This document shows, one piece after another, positions 34,244-42,485 of a stretch of 64,000 bases of DNA. A program made the position numbers and the translations under genes. The notes under the pieces are model-generated. The model was not told the origin of the DNA. It searched no databases and saw nothing but the letters and a program-made list of their open reading frames with translations. The stretch comes from Pseudopedobacter sp044361595 (GTDB lineage: Bacteria; Bacteroidota; Bacteroidia; Sphingobacteriales; Sphingobacteriaceae), in NCBI GenBank assembly GCA_044361595.1, contig JBIKIN010000003.1:1-64000 (forward strand). The letters run 5' to 3'. The first letter of the stretch is position 1. Each line of letters starts with the position of its first letter.

Positions 34244-35368
34244 TTAATTTCTTATAATTTGTATCAGACTACAATCATCTACTTGGTATTTTTCTTTAGT
34301 AAAAATACGCATAGTGATTTCGTTAAATAGTTTATCTTCTTGGTTTAAATTTTCTAGTTGAGCAATAAAAAAATTAATATCTGTCTTTTTAACTCCGTTT
34401 TGTTCAAAATCTATTGCACCATCAGTTATCAAATATAAAATATCATCCTTTTCTAATGGTATAATTTGTTCATTAAAATTTCCATCTTCTAAAAAGCCCA
34501 ATAATAAGCCTTTTGATTTATATTTCTCTATAGATTTATTTTCAAAATTGAAGCGCAAAAGCGGCAAATCGCTTGCACCAGAGTAGGTTACAGTATTCTC
34601 TTGATTATCTAACAATACTAAGCTTAATGTTGAGTATATGTCATCTAAAAAATCGTCAAAATGAATTACTTGATTTATCTTTTGCATGATATTAGCAACA
34701 GATAAGTTACCATCAAAAACACATATTCTAATGGCAGACCTAATATAACTTAAAAATGTAAATGAAAAAAACCATGCCCCCCACTTTTTGCCCATCACAT
34801 CACCCAAAACAATAAAAGTATGTCTATCGTTAATTTTTATAACGTCAATAAAATCTCCTCCTGGATGATTCTGAAAAGCCTTGTGAAAAATATCTATTTT
34901 AAAACTCTTTAATTCAAAATTATTTTTCGGAACACTTTTTAAATTAAGCTTATCGGCAACTAATTTTAACTCGGCAATAGAATTCTCTTGCTGATTATTA
35001 ACGGTATCTAAAATGTTATTAATTTTAGCTATTAATTGTTCTTTAGGAATGTTTTTTGGAATATAATCTATTGCTTTTAAAGACAATCCCCTTTGTATTA
35101 ACATTTGCTCGTTATGGGCTGTCAAAAACAAAAACGGTATATGCTTTAACGCGTCGTTATTTAATAATATCTCTTTAAACTCAAAACCATCTAATTGGTC
35201 CATTTCTATGTCAGATATTATTAAATCTACAGGTTCCTTAGCTAAAAAATCCATAGCTAACAAAACAGAATCGGCTTTGCTTACAATAAAGCCACTACTT
35301 TCTAGTAATCTTTGCAAAAGCATTAACTGCATTTGCTCATCGTCAACAACTAAAATTTTCTTTTTCAC
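34244..35368 (-). CDS. Response regulator with PP2C/SpoIIE phosphatase domain (RsbU-like)
   Basis: A 374-residue two-domain protein. Residues 1-120 are a receiver: VVDDEQ (8-11 acidic pair), phospho-acceptor D53 in IISDIEMDQLDG, and later LTAHNEQ and IPKNI (conserved Lys). A coiled linker precedes a PP2C-like SpoIIE domain (about 160-374) with NHPGGDFIDVI, FIVLGDVMGKKWGAW, YSGASDLPLL and ILYLITDGAID, keeping the metal-binding aspartates. It should dephosphorylate the STAS protein when its receiver is phosphorylated. No cognate histidine kinase is adjacent. Confidence 0.92.
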   Translation of the reverse strand: MKKKILVVDDEQMQLMLLQRLLESSGFIVSKADSVLLAMDFLAKEPVDLIISDIEMDQLDGFEFKEILLNNDALKHIPFLFLTAHNEQMLIQRGLSLKAIDYIPKNIPKEQLIAKINNILDTVNNQQENSIAELKLVADKLNLKSVPKNNFELKSFKIDIFHKAFQNHPGGDFIDVIKINDRHTFIVLGDVMGKKWGAWFFSFTFLSYIRSAIRICVFDGNLSVANIMQKINQVIHFDDFLDDIYSTLSLVLLDNQENTVTYSGASDLPLLRFNFENKSIEKYKSKGLLLGFLEDGNFNEQIIPLEKDDILYLITDGAIDFEQNGVKKTDINFFIAQLENLNQEDKLFNEITMRIFTKEKYQVDDCSLIQIIRN

Positions 35369-35370
35369 AG

Positions 35371-35733
35371 TTAAGGTTTCTTTAAGAGCTTTATTAATGA
35401 AATAACCAATAATAAGGTACCAGTTAAAATAATGACTAAAGATATTAAATCCATTAATGTAAAACCATCTTGATTATTATTAAAATAAAAAATGGTAAAC
35501 ATTTCAAAATAAATTGGAGAAGGCAAAATAATCATTGCTAAACCCAAAATAATCATAACAATCCCAATTAAAGCTTGAACTAATAATACAAGAAATTTTC
35601 TGTGATTTATAGCTTTTGCAATTTTGGTATCTAAATGGATATTGTTTAATAGCTCTTCAAATTTATCGAGCTTTTCTAGCCTACCATGTTTACTTTCGTG
35701 TATTCTTTTAAACTCTAAAATTTTTTTTCTCAT
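35371..35733 (-). CDS. Small two-helix membrane protein, paralogue A
   Basis: A 120-residue protein of unknown function: a cytosolic basic helix (EFKRIHESKHGRLEKLDKF), a conserved DTKIAKAINHRKFL segment, then two membrane segments (LLVQALIGIVMIILGLAMII and LMDLISLVIILTGTLLLVIS). They are separated by the near-identical block YFEMFTIFYFN-DGFTLMDL shared with the next gene. The tandem copies (35371 and 35736) surely arose by duplication. They head the operon with the partner-switching proteins and could be the sensor or a membrane tether (inference). Confidence 0.78.
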   Translation of the reverse strand: MRKKILEFKRIHESKHGRLEKLDKFEELLNNIHLDTKIAKAINHRKFLVLLVQALIGIVMIILGLAMIILPSPIYFEMFTIFYFNNNQDGFTLMDLISLVIILTGTLLLVISLIKLLKKP

Positions 35734-35735
35734 AG

Positions 35736-36245
35736 CTAAGAATTTTCTACGAGCTTAAAGTAAGATTTTATCATTAAAAAAACACCAGTTAACACAATTA
35801 TTAAAGAAATTAAATCCATTAATGTAAAACCATCATGATCATTAAAATGAAAGATAGTAAACATTTCGAAGTAAGCCGGAGCCGGCAAAATAATCATAGC
35901 AAGACCCAAAGTTAGCATTACAATACCAATGGCACATTGCAAAACAAACTCTAAGTACCTCTTATAATTAAAAGATTTTGCAATTTTAGTGTCTATAAAA
36001 TTATTACTTAACAAGACTTCTATTTTATCTAACTTTTCTAATCTAGAAAGTTTTTCATCATCTATCTTTCTAAATTCATGAACTAATTCTACAGATGTTA
36101 GAGACTGGCTGATATTTACCACAGTTTCATCTAAGGTGTTCTTATTGATAATTGTCTTAGGACTGTTGTTTAAAAACAGAATAAAATCCTTGAGTTGATG
36201 ATCAACTGTAACTTCCTTATTTTGAAAAGCAGTAATTTGTTCCAT
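35736..36245 (-). CDS. Small two-helix membrane protein, paralogue B
   Basis: A 169-residue paralogue of the preceding protein with a longer cytosolic N-terminus (about 90 residues, unique). The shared part starts at SRLEKLDKIEVLL and includes DTKIAKSFNYKRYL, a membrane helix IGIVMLTLGLAMIILPA, PAYFEMFTIFHFND and a second helix LMDLISLIIVLTGVFLM. It is the first gene of the long reverse operon, with a 56-base spacer to the divergent GT2 gene. No clear consensus promoter is visible in that spacer. Confidence 0.78.
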   Translation of the reverse strand: MEQITAFQNKEVTVDHQLKDFILFLNNSPKTIINKNTLDETVVNISQSLTSVELVHEFRKIDDEKLSRLEKLDKIEVLLSNNFIDTKIAKSFNYKRYLEFVLQCAIGIVMLTLGLAMIILPAPAYFEMFTIFHFNDHDGFTLMDLISLIIVLTGVFLMIKSYFKLVENS

Positions 36246-36301
36246 GATTTTATTATTATCTATAAAGTAATTAGTTTAATTTGCCACTATAATTTAATTA
36301 A

Positions 36302-37210
36302 ATGGATATTATTTCTGTCGTTTCTGTAAACTTTAATCAGCCAGAGGCTACTAAATCTTTCTTATTATCTTTAAAGAATAATTGTTCTTTAAATTTGGAA
36401 ATTATCATCGTTGATAACGCCAGTAGCAATAATTCTGAAAATGACTTTAAAGAAATCATACCCAATTTAAATTTTATACGGAGTAAAACCAATATTGGTT
36501 TCGCAGGAGGAAATAATTTAGGTATTTCTCAAGCAAAAGGTAATTATGTTTTATTGTTAAACAATGATACAGAGATAGTTAAGGGAAGTATAGAAATTTT
36601 GGTTAACGAGTTAAAAAGCGATCAAAACATTGGGCTTTTATCTCCATTACTATTATATTATGATGATAAGAGTATTGTTCAATATGCAGGTTTTACCCCC
36701 TTAAATTATCTAACAGCAAGAAATGAGCAATTAGGTTTACACGAGAAAAATAATGGTCAATATAATGACTTAAGTTACAAAACTGGTTATTGCCATGGTG
36801 CTGCGGTTATTTGCAGAAGAGAAGATTTAGACCAAGCAGGGTTAATGGACGAAAACTATTTTTTATATTACGAAGAATTAGATTGGTGTGAAAAATTTAA
36901 AAAAATAGGCAAAACCATCAACTTTACAGGAAAAACTCATATTTATCATAAAGAATCTATATCAGTAGGAAAGGATAGTGCTATTAAAACATATTTCATG
37001 ACTCGTAATAGGATGCTTTTCATTAGAAAAAATACGGGTTTAATTAACACTTTACTGTTTTCTGTTTACTACACTTTTATTGCATGCCCAAAATTGATAA
37101 TCACATTATTAAAAAATGGGAACAAACATTTGGTTAAATACGTAATGAAAGGTTTATTATGGAATTTTACTCACTCTAAAAACAGTAAATCGTTAGGTTT
37201 TAAAATATAA
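36302..37210 (+). CDS. Family 2 glycosyltransferase (rhamnosyltransferase-like)
   Basis: A 302-residue GT2 enzyme: ISVVSVNFNQPEATKSFLLSL, IIIVDNASSNNS, NIGFAGGNNLGI and LLLNNDTEIV (the NxD metal motif) are typical of the dTDP-rhamnose/WcaA-like branch. The middle block YYEELDWCEKFKK is the catalytic acid region. There may be one C-terminal hydrophobic segment (LLFSVYYTFIACPKLIITL). It is divergent from the regulator-led operon and followed after three bases by another GT2 gene. Confidence 0.9.
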   Translation: MDIISVVSVNFNQPEATKSFLLSLKNNCSLNLEIIIVDNASSNNSENDFKEIIPNLNFIRSKTNIGFAGGNNLGISQAKGNYVLLLNNDTEIVKGSIEILVNELKSDQNIGLLSPLLLYYDDKSIVQYAGFTPLNYLTARNEQLGLHEKNNGQYNDLSYKTGYCHGAAVICRREDLDQAGLMDENYFLYYEELDWCEKFKKIGKTINFTGKTHIYHKESISVGKDSAIKTYFMTRNRMLFIRKNTGLINTLLFSVYYTFIACPKLIITLLKNGNKHLVKYVMKGLLWNFTHSKNSKSLGFKI

Positions 37211-37213
37211 TTC

Positions 37214-38386
37214 ATGTTAGAAATACTGTTTTACCTAAGCATTTTCATCATCGTTTACACCTATTTAGGTTATGGAGTTGTACTTTTAATACTCGTAAAA
37301 ATTAAGCAGCAATTTGTTAAACCTTTTATTTTTAAAAATGATGTTGATTTACCAAGTGTTACACTTTTAATTGCTGCATATAACGAAGAAAGCATAATTG
37401 AAGCCAAAATTGATGACTGCTTAAGATTAAATTATCCCAAAGAAAAGCTAGAAATTATTTTTATAACGGATGGCTCTTCTGACAATACTCCTACCCTAGT
37501 GGCTAAAAATCAAGATGTAAAATTACTTCATCAAGATGTTAGAGCTGGAAAAATGGCGGCTATCAAAAGAGCTATTCCTCTAATAAAATCAGAAATTATT
37601 GTTTTTACTGATGCAAATACGTTTTTAAATAAAGATGCTATTTTACAATTGGTTAAACATTATCAAAAACCAAACGTAGGTGCCGTTGCCGGCGAAAAAA
37701 GAATTATGGTAGATACTGCTGCTGATGCTAGTGCCGCAGGCGAAGGTTTTTATTGGAAGTATGAATCGGCGTTAAAAAAGATGGATTATGAACTCTATTC
37801 TAATGTGGGTGCTGCGGGAGAATTATTCAGTATCAGAACCAATTTGTACCAACCAGTAGAAACAGATACTATTATAGACGACCATATGATAGCCATGCGA
37901 ATTGCAGAAAAGGGTTATATTATAGCCTACGAACCTGATGCTTATGCTTTAGAAGGTGCATCTGCAAATAGTAAAGAAGAACTAAAAAGAAAAATTAGAA
38001 TTGCAGCAGGTGGCATACAATCTATCATCAGACTAAAAAAAGCGGCAAATCCTTTTCGTAATTCCATCCTCACTTTTCAATACATCAGTCACAGGCTTTT
38101 GCGCTGGGCAATAACGCCTTGGGTAATGATTTTAGCATTTTTTCTGAATATGTTAGTTTGTTTTAATAGCCCAAACAATGTTTTATTTGCTTTAATTTTA
38201 TTGACACAATGTTCATTTTATTTTGCCTCTTTTTTAGGCTTTTTGTTAGAGAGCAAAAAGATTAAAATTAAAGTGTTTTTTATTCCATACTATTTTTCTT
38301 TAATGAATTACGCTGCCATGGCTGGTGCAATTAGATATTTTAAAGGAAACCAATCTGCCGCTTGGGAAAAATCTAAGAGGAAATGA
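37214..38386 (+). CDS. Integral-membrane family 2 glycosyltransferase
   Basis: A 390-residue processive-type GT2: an N-terminal membrane helix (ILFYLSIFIIVYTYLGYGVVLL), a cytosolic GT-A domain with VTLLIAAYNEESIIEAKIDD, IFITDGSSDNT, VFTDANTFL (metal site) and DDHMIAMRIAEKG, then two or three C-terminal membrane helices. Related to hyaluronan/cellulose-synthase-like and exopolysaccharide synthases. It may carry out polymerisation or a membrane step for the polysaccharide made by the neighbouring operon, which lacks an obvious Wzy. Element copy 3 follows it. Confidence 0.88.
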   Translation: MLEILFYLSIFIIVYTYLGYGVVLLILVKIKQQFVKPFIFKNDVDLPSVTLLIAAYNEESIIEAKIDDCLRLNYPKEKLEIIFITDGSSDNTPTLVAKNQDVKLLHQDVRAGKMAAIKRAIPLIKSEIIVFTDANTFLNKDAILQLVKHYQKPNVGAVAGEKRIMVDTAADASAAGEGFYWKYESALKKMDYELYSNVGAAGELFSIRTNLYQPVETDTIIDDHMIAMRIAEKGYIIAYEPDAYALEGASANSKEELKRKIRIAAGGIQSIIRLKKAANPFRNSILTFQYISHRLLRWAITPWVMILAFFLNMLVCFNSPNNVLFALILLTQCSFYFASFLGFLLESKKIKIKVFFIPYYFSLMNYAAMAGAIRYFKGNQSAAWEKSKRK

Positions 38387-38397
38387 ATTTTGATTTA

Positions 38398-38522
38398 GGG
38401 CGTATGAACACGTGAGCGAAGCCATCCCCTTTGGGACTTTCTACTTATGCACCACAAGGCTTTAAGCTCGCGGCAGATATACCTGCCCGTTCCGTTCAGA
38501 CGGACGTTTCAAACGTTAACGC
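38398..38522 (-). repeat. Dispersed intergenic element, copy 3
   Basis: Read on the reverse strand it starts GCGTTAACGTTTGAAACGTCC, contains TGAACGGAACGGGCAGG and AAAGCCTTGTGGTGCATAAG, and ends ACGCCC. The variable hairpin is TCCC-CTTT-GGGA. It fills the spacer between the GT2 gene and prmA. Confidence 0.75.
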
Positions 38523-38539
38523 AAAAATTCTAATTAAAT

Positions 38540-39376
38540 CTAAACCACAAACTTAGCGGCCACCCACTGCCCTATTTTTTTGTGACTTATGTATTTCAAA
38601 TTGTATTTTCTAGCTTCCTCTGTAATTACCTCTAAATCTGATGTTTCATAAAAACCACTAAAAAATATAGTTCCGTTTTCGGCTAAAACAGCAGCATAAC
38701 TACTCATTTGATCTAACAAAATATTTCTGTTGATATTAGCTAAAATTATATCAAATTCTTGCTGAGGAATAATTTCTTTAGAGCCACACAAAGCAGTTAT
38801 ATTTTTAATATTGTTTAATGCTGCATTCTCTAAAGTACTTTCATAACAAACCTCATCGTTATCAATAGCTACTAAATCGGCAGACCCTAATTTAGATGCT
38901 AAAATAGCCAAAATAGCAGTTCCGCAACCCATATCTAAAACTGTTTTATTGGTTATATCTGTTTCTAAAAGATAATCCATAATCATGGCTGTAGTTTGAT
39001 GATGGCCAGTACCAAAAGCCATTTTAGGGTCAATCACTATTTCGTATTTAAACTCAAGTTTTGGCTCATGAAAGTTTGCTCGCACATAAACTTGATCTTT
39101 AATATAGATGGGCTCAAAATTGCTTTCCCAAACCTCGTTCCAATTTTTTTGCGGGATTAAATTTATCTCGTATGAAAAAGAAAATAAGCCACGGTAAGGT
39201 TCTAACTGCTCATTCATTAAAATCTCGTTAAACTCATCAGATTTAATGTAGGCTTTAAAGCCAAAATCCATTTCTTCAAATGTATCAAAACCAATTTCTC
39301 CTAACTGATTAATTAAAATATCTTGATGATAATCTTGATCTGAAATGATTGTAAAAACAAGCTCTTTGTAATTCAT
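38540..39376 (-). CDS. prmA: Ribosomal protein L11 methyltransferase
   Basis: A 278-residue PrmA, which trimethylates L11 using SAM. The N-terminal substrate-recognition domain (about 1-100) is followed by the catalytic domain with DPKMAFGTGHHQTTAMIMDYL (the family signature), VLDMGCGTAILAILASKLG (SAM loop, near 145) and DIILANINRNILLDQM (catalytic NxN). Complete and of normal length. It is flanked on both sides by copies 3 and 4 of the dispersed element. Confidence 0.95.
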   Translation of the reverse strand: MNYKELVFTIISDQDYHQDILINQLGEIGFDTFEEMDFGFKAYIKSDEFNEILMNEQLEPYRGLFSFSYEINLIPQKNWNEVWESNFEPIYIKDQVYVRANFHEPKLEFKYEIVIDPKMAFGTGHHQTTAMIMDYLLETDITNKTVLDMGCGTAILAILASKLGSADLVAIDNDEVCYESTLENAALNNIKNITALCGSKEIIPQQEFDIILANINRNILLDQMSSYAAVLAENGTIFFSGFYETSDLEVITEEARKYNLKYISHKKIGQWVAAKFVV

Positions 39377-39416
39377 GATTTGAGAATTTTAAAATTGATT
39401 TATGCGGATTATAAGT

Positions 39417-39512
39417 GCGTTAAGGATAGTAACGGCAACCTTTTTTGCTGTCCTTCGTCTCCGCTCAGGATGACAGCAAAAAAGATTTAATGGACAGCCC
39501 GTAAAAACGCCC
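39417..39512 (+). repeat. Dispersed intergenic element, copy 4
   Basis: It starts GCGTTAAGGATAGTAACGGC and ends AAAAACGCCC. The internal inverted repeat CTTTTTTGCTGTC/GACAGCAAAAAAG encloses the phrase CTTCGTCTCCGCTCAGGAT, which is also found in copy 7. It fills the spacer between prmA and tpiA. Confidence 0.75.
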
Positions 39513-39553
39513 AAATTACTCATCAAATGAAGAATAATTTGGACGATAATAAT

Positions 39554-40324
39554 TTATTTTTTGTTAAAAACCTTTGCTATATCTACAAAATCCCTAGATT
39601 TTAAAGATGCACCACCTATTAAACCACCGTCAATATCTGGCTGAGCAAAAAGCTCATCAGCATTTTTTGGATTACAGCTTCCACCATAAAGTATAGTAGT
39701 GTTTTCAGCTACTTCTTCTCCGTATTTAGCTGCAATTTCTTTACGAATAAAAGCATGTATTTCTTGCGCCTGCGCAGATGATGCTGTAACACCAGTACCA
39801 ATTGCCCAAACTGGCTCGTATGCAATTACCAATTTAGAAAAATCTGATTCAGATAAATGGAAAGTACCTTCTGCCAATTGAGATTTAACTACATTAAAAT
39901 ATTCGCCACTTTCTCTTTCTGATAAGGTTTCACCAATGCAAAAAATTGGTAATAAATCATTTTTTAAAACGACATCTGTTTTTTTTGCTAAAAGCGCATT
40001 GTTTTCACCAAAATATTGTCTTCTTTCTGAGTGACCTAAAATCACATATTTTACATCTACAGACTTTAACATATTAGCAGAAATTTCGCCTGTATAAGCA
40101 CCAGCTTCTTCTTGATATGCATTTTGCGCACCCACAGCAATGTGAGAATAACCTTTACCTAATACTGTTAAACTATGTAAATGAATAAAAGGAGCACAAA
40201 CAACCACTTCTTGATCGCCCATTACTTCGTCCTTTACCATGTTAATCACCTCAGAAAATAAAGATAATCCATCGGTATAATTTTTATTCATTTTCCAGTT
40301 TCCTGCAACAATTTTCTTTCTCAT
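39554..40324 (-). CDS. tpiA: Triose-phosphate isomerase
   Basis: A 256-residue glycolytic enzyme interconverting DHAP and glyceraldehyde 3-phosphate. N9, K11 (GNWKMN), H98 (ILGHSERR) and E170 (AYEPVWAIGTG) are the catalytic residues; the YGGSCNP and GGLIGGASL phosphate loops are present. It is four bases after the GlmU-like gene and probably cotranscribed with it. Confidence 0.98.
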   Translation of the reverse strand: MRKKIVAGNWKMNKNYTDGLSLFSEVINMVKDEVMGDQEVVVCAPFIHLHSLTVLGKGYSHIAVGAQNAYQEEAGAYTGEISANMLKSVDVKYVILGHSERRQYFGENNALLAKKTDVVLKNDLLPIFCIGETLSERESGEYFNVVKSQLAEGTFHLSESDFSKLVIAYEPVWAIGTGVTASSAQAQEIHAFIRKEIAAKYGEEVAENTTILYGGSCNPKNADELFAQPDIDGGLIGGASLKSRDFVDIAKVFNKK

Positions 40325-40328
40325 AATT

Positions 40329-41504
40329 TTAAAATCTTCTATATTTTTCGGTCTGATTAAATACTTCTGTTAAGATATTTATTTCTATAGCATCAAGCTC
40401 TTTATTTCTACGTTCAAAAACTTTTTTAACTGTTTCTAGCATTTTGTTTAAGCCATAAACTTCAAAGCCATGTGCACCGCCCCAAGCAAAATCTGCAATA
40501 AAATTACGTGGAAAACCCGCACCAAAAACATTGGCGCTTACTCCTACTACAGTACCGGTATTAAACATCGTGTTAATGCCACATTTAGCATGGTCGGCCA
40601 TAATTAAGCCGCAAAATTGTAACCCAGTTTTTCTAAAACGCTCTGTAGTATAATCCCAAAGTTTAACTTCTGCGTAGTTATTTTTAAGGTTAGAATTGTT
40701 AGAATCTGCACCAATATTACACCACTCGCCCAAAACAGCATTCCCTAAATAACCCTCATGTCCTTTTGATGAATTTCCCCAAATTACAGCATTATTAATC
40801 TCCCCGCCCATTCGGCAATTTGGACCAATTGTGGTTGCGCCATATATTTTAGCACCTAATTTTATTTGCGAATTTTCGCACAGCGCTAGCGCCCCTCTAA
40901 TATTTGAACCCTCCCAAACCTGCGAGTTTTTTCCTAGATAAATTGGGCCATTTGTGGTATTAAATGTACAACACTCTGCCTGTACGCCCTCTTCTACAAA
41001 AATATGATCTCCAATAATTGTATTGGTTTCACTTAATATCGCGGATTTTCTGCCATTGGTAATTAAATCAAAGTCGGCTCTTAAAGCTTTGTCGTTGTTT
41101 TTAAAAATATCTTCGGGAAAGGTGATTTTTAGATAATCTTGATTAAATTCTATTTTCTTAAGCTGGTCTAAATCTTTAAAATGATTAATGGCTTTCGCCG
41201 ATTTGGCTGCGATTAAATGATTTCCAGAAACTAAAACCTCTTCATTATGAAGCTGTTCAATTGCTTCAATTAATTCTAAATTTGGACAAAAAGAACCATT
41301 GATATATAATAGCTCTTTAGATTCTGCTTTTGGAAATTTACCTTGTAGATATTCTGCAGTTAAATAGCCAAAATCGTATTTGAAATACAGTAGCCATTTT
41401 TCAGAAATTTTTAAGATACCGATTCTTAAATCGGCAACAGGGCGAGTAAAAGTTAAGGGCAATAATGTTTCCCTTGATTGATCATCAAAAAAAATGATTG
41501 TCAT
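40329..41504 (-). CDS. GlmU-family sugar nucleotidyltransferase-like protein
   Basis: A 391-residue protein of the Bacteroidota 'GlmU family' type. The N-terminal domain begins MTIIFFDDQSRETLLPLTFTRPVADLR, in place of the standard LAAGxGTRM pyrophosphorylase loop, so catalytic activity is uncertain. The C-terminal half is a left-handed beta-helix with hexapeptide repeats (VWEGSNIRG, LALCENSQIKLGAKIYG and so on). It could bind or transfer to a sugar phosphate. The ATG at 41504 is chosen; a longer frame starting at 41540 would lie inside the rpmE2 terminator. It precedes tpiA. Confidence 0.85.
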   Translation of the reverse strand: MTIIFFDDQSRETLLPLTFTRPVADLRIGILKISEKWLLYFKYDFGYLTAEYLQGKFPKAESKELLYINGSFCPNLELIEAIEQLHNEEVLVSGNHLIAAKSAKAINHFKDLDQLKKIEFNQDYLKITFPEDIFKNNDKALRADFDLITNGRKSAILSETNTIIGDHIFVEEGVQAECCTFNTTNGPIYLGKNSQVWEGSNIRGALALCENSQIKLGAKIYGATTIGPNCRMGGEINNAVIWGNSSKGHEGYLGNAVLGEWCNIGADSNNSNLKNNYAEVKLWDYTTERFRKTGLQFCGLIMADHAKCGINTMFNTGTVVGVSANVFGAGFPRNFIADFAWGGAHGFEVYGLNKMLETVKKVFERRNKELDAIEINILTEVFNQTEKYRRF

Positions 41505-41513
41505 ATACTGCAA

Positions 41514-41550
41514 AAAAACAAAAAAAGTCTCGACTATCAAGCCGAGACTT
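41514..41550 (-). terminator. Terminator of rpmE2
   Basis: On the reverse strand AAGTCTCG (41550-41543) pairs with CGAGACTT (41532-41525), followed by a T-rich run. The start codon of the GlmU-like gene follows about 10 bases later. Confidence 0.8.
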
Positions 41551-41575
41551 CAAATATTATCTCAATATTATAAAA

Positions 41576-41824
41576 TTACTTCTTAGCGTAACGAGTTTTG
41601 AACTTGTCAATACGTCCTGCTGTATCAACTAACTTCATTTTACCAGTATAAAACGGGTGCGATGTATGAGAAATTTCTAATTTAACTAATGGATATTCGT
41701 TTCCGTCTTCCCATTTAACAGTTTCGTTAGTGTTGATACAAGATTTAGTCATGAAAGAGTACTCGTTAGACATATCTTTAAAAACAACTAATCTATAATT
41801 TGATGGATGCAAATCTTTTTTCAT
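41576..41824 (-). CDS. rpmE2: 50S ribosomal protein L31 type B
   Basis: An 82-residue L31, type B: begins MKKDLHPSNYRLVVFKDMSN and contains GNEYPLVKLEISHTSHPFYTG. The zinc-binding cysteines of type A L31 are absent, as expected for the zinc-independent form. It is monocistronic, with a strong promoter and terminator. Confidence 0.96.
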   Translation of the reverse strand: MKKDLHPSNYRLVVFKDMSNEYSFMTKSCINTNETVKWEDGNEYPLVKLEISHTSHPFYTGKMKLVDTAGRIDKFKTRYAKK

Positions 41825-41860
41825 TATAATCTAATCTTTATTCCCTGATTTTTAGAGGTG

Positions 41861-41890
41861 CAAATGTAATGAAAATTAAATTATTTGCAA
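41861..41890 (-). promoter_or_regulatory. Promoter of rpmE2
   Basis: On the reverse strand TTG (41890-41888), a 19-base spacer and TACATTTG (41868-41861). This is a near-ideal Bacteroidota promoter, about 36 bases ahead of the ATG. Confidence 0.75.
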
Positions 41891-41964
41891 CATAGATTTT
41901 AAATTTATGTATTAATCTTTTAGCTATTGATAAAATTTAGCTTTTAAAGGCTATTTTAAATAAA

Positions 41965-42366
41965 CTAAACAATTTCTTGGCACAATTCAATTAATACTCC
42001 GTTAGTATTTTTTGGATGCACAAAACAAATCAATTTATTATCTGCTCCTTTTTTTGGCACATCATTTATAAAAACGAATCCTAATTTTTTTAAACGATCT
42101 ATTTCTATCAAAATATCAGTTACCTCAAAAGCAATATGATGTATTCCCTCGCCTTTTTTCTCTATAAATTTTGAAATCACACTATCGGAAGATGTGGCGC
42201 CTAATAACTCTATTTTGGATTCACCGGTTTTAAAAAAGGCAGTTGAAACACTTTCACTGGCTACTTCTTCCTTTTTGTAACAAGCAACACCTAATAAATT
42301 TTCATACAAATTAATAGACTTATCTAGGTCCTTAACCGCAATACCAATATGTTCAATCTTATTCAT
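41965..42366 (-). CDS. mce: Methylmalonyl-CoA epimerase
   Basis: A 133-residue vicinal-oxygen-chelate protein converting (S)- to (R)-methylmalonyl-CoA in propionate metabolism. Motifs: KIEHIGIAVKDLDKSINLYENLLG, ESVSTAFFKTGESKIELL, GEGIHHIAFEV and GVLIELCQE, providing the metal His and Glu ligands. The ATG at 42366 (MNKIEHIG) is the conserved start; an in-frame ATG three codons upstream also exists. The mutase genes are not nearby. Confidence 0.93.
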   Translation of the reverse strand: MNKIEHIGIAVKDLDKSINLYENLLGVACYKKEEVASESVSTAFFKTGESKIELLGATSSDSVISKFIEKKGEGIHHIAFEVTDILIEIDRLKKLGFVFINDVPKKGADNKLICFVHPKNTNGVLIELCQEIV

Positions 42367-42447
42367 AGCTTTCAAAATTGCATTTTAATGACCAATTTAC
42401 CTATACATAGATAAGGGAAATCTATTACTGCTGCAAAACTTTTTTCG

Positions 42448-42455
42448 TACATTTG
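42448..42455 (+). promoter_or_regulatory. Probable -7 box of iscS
   Basis: TACATTTG, 30 bases ahead of the iscS ATG. No good TTTG is seen 19-21 bases upstream, so the -33 element is weak. No IscR-type operator can be recognised with confidence. Confidence 0.5.
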
Positions 42456-42485
42456 TACTTATAATTAAAAACAATTCTAAATAAG

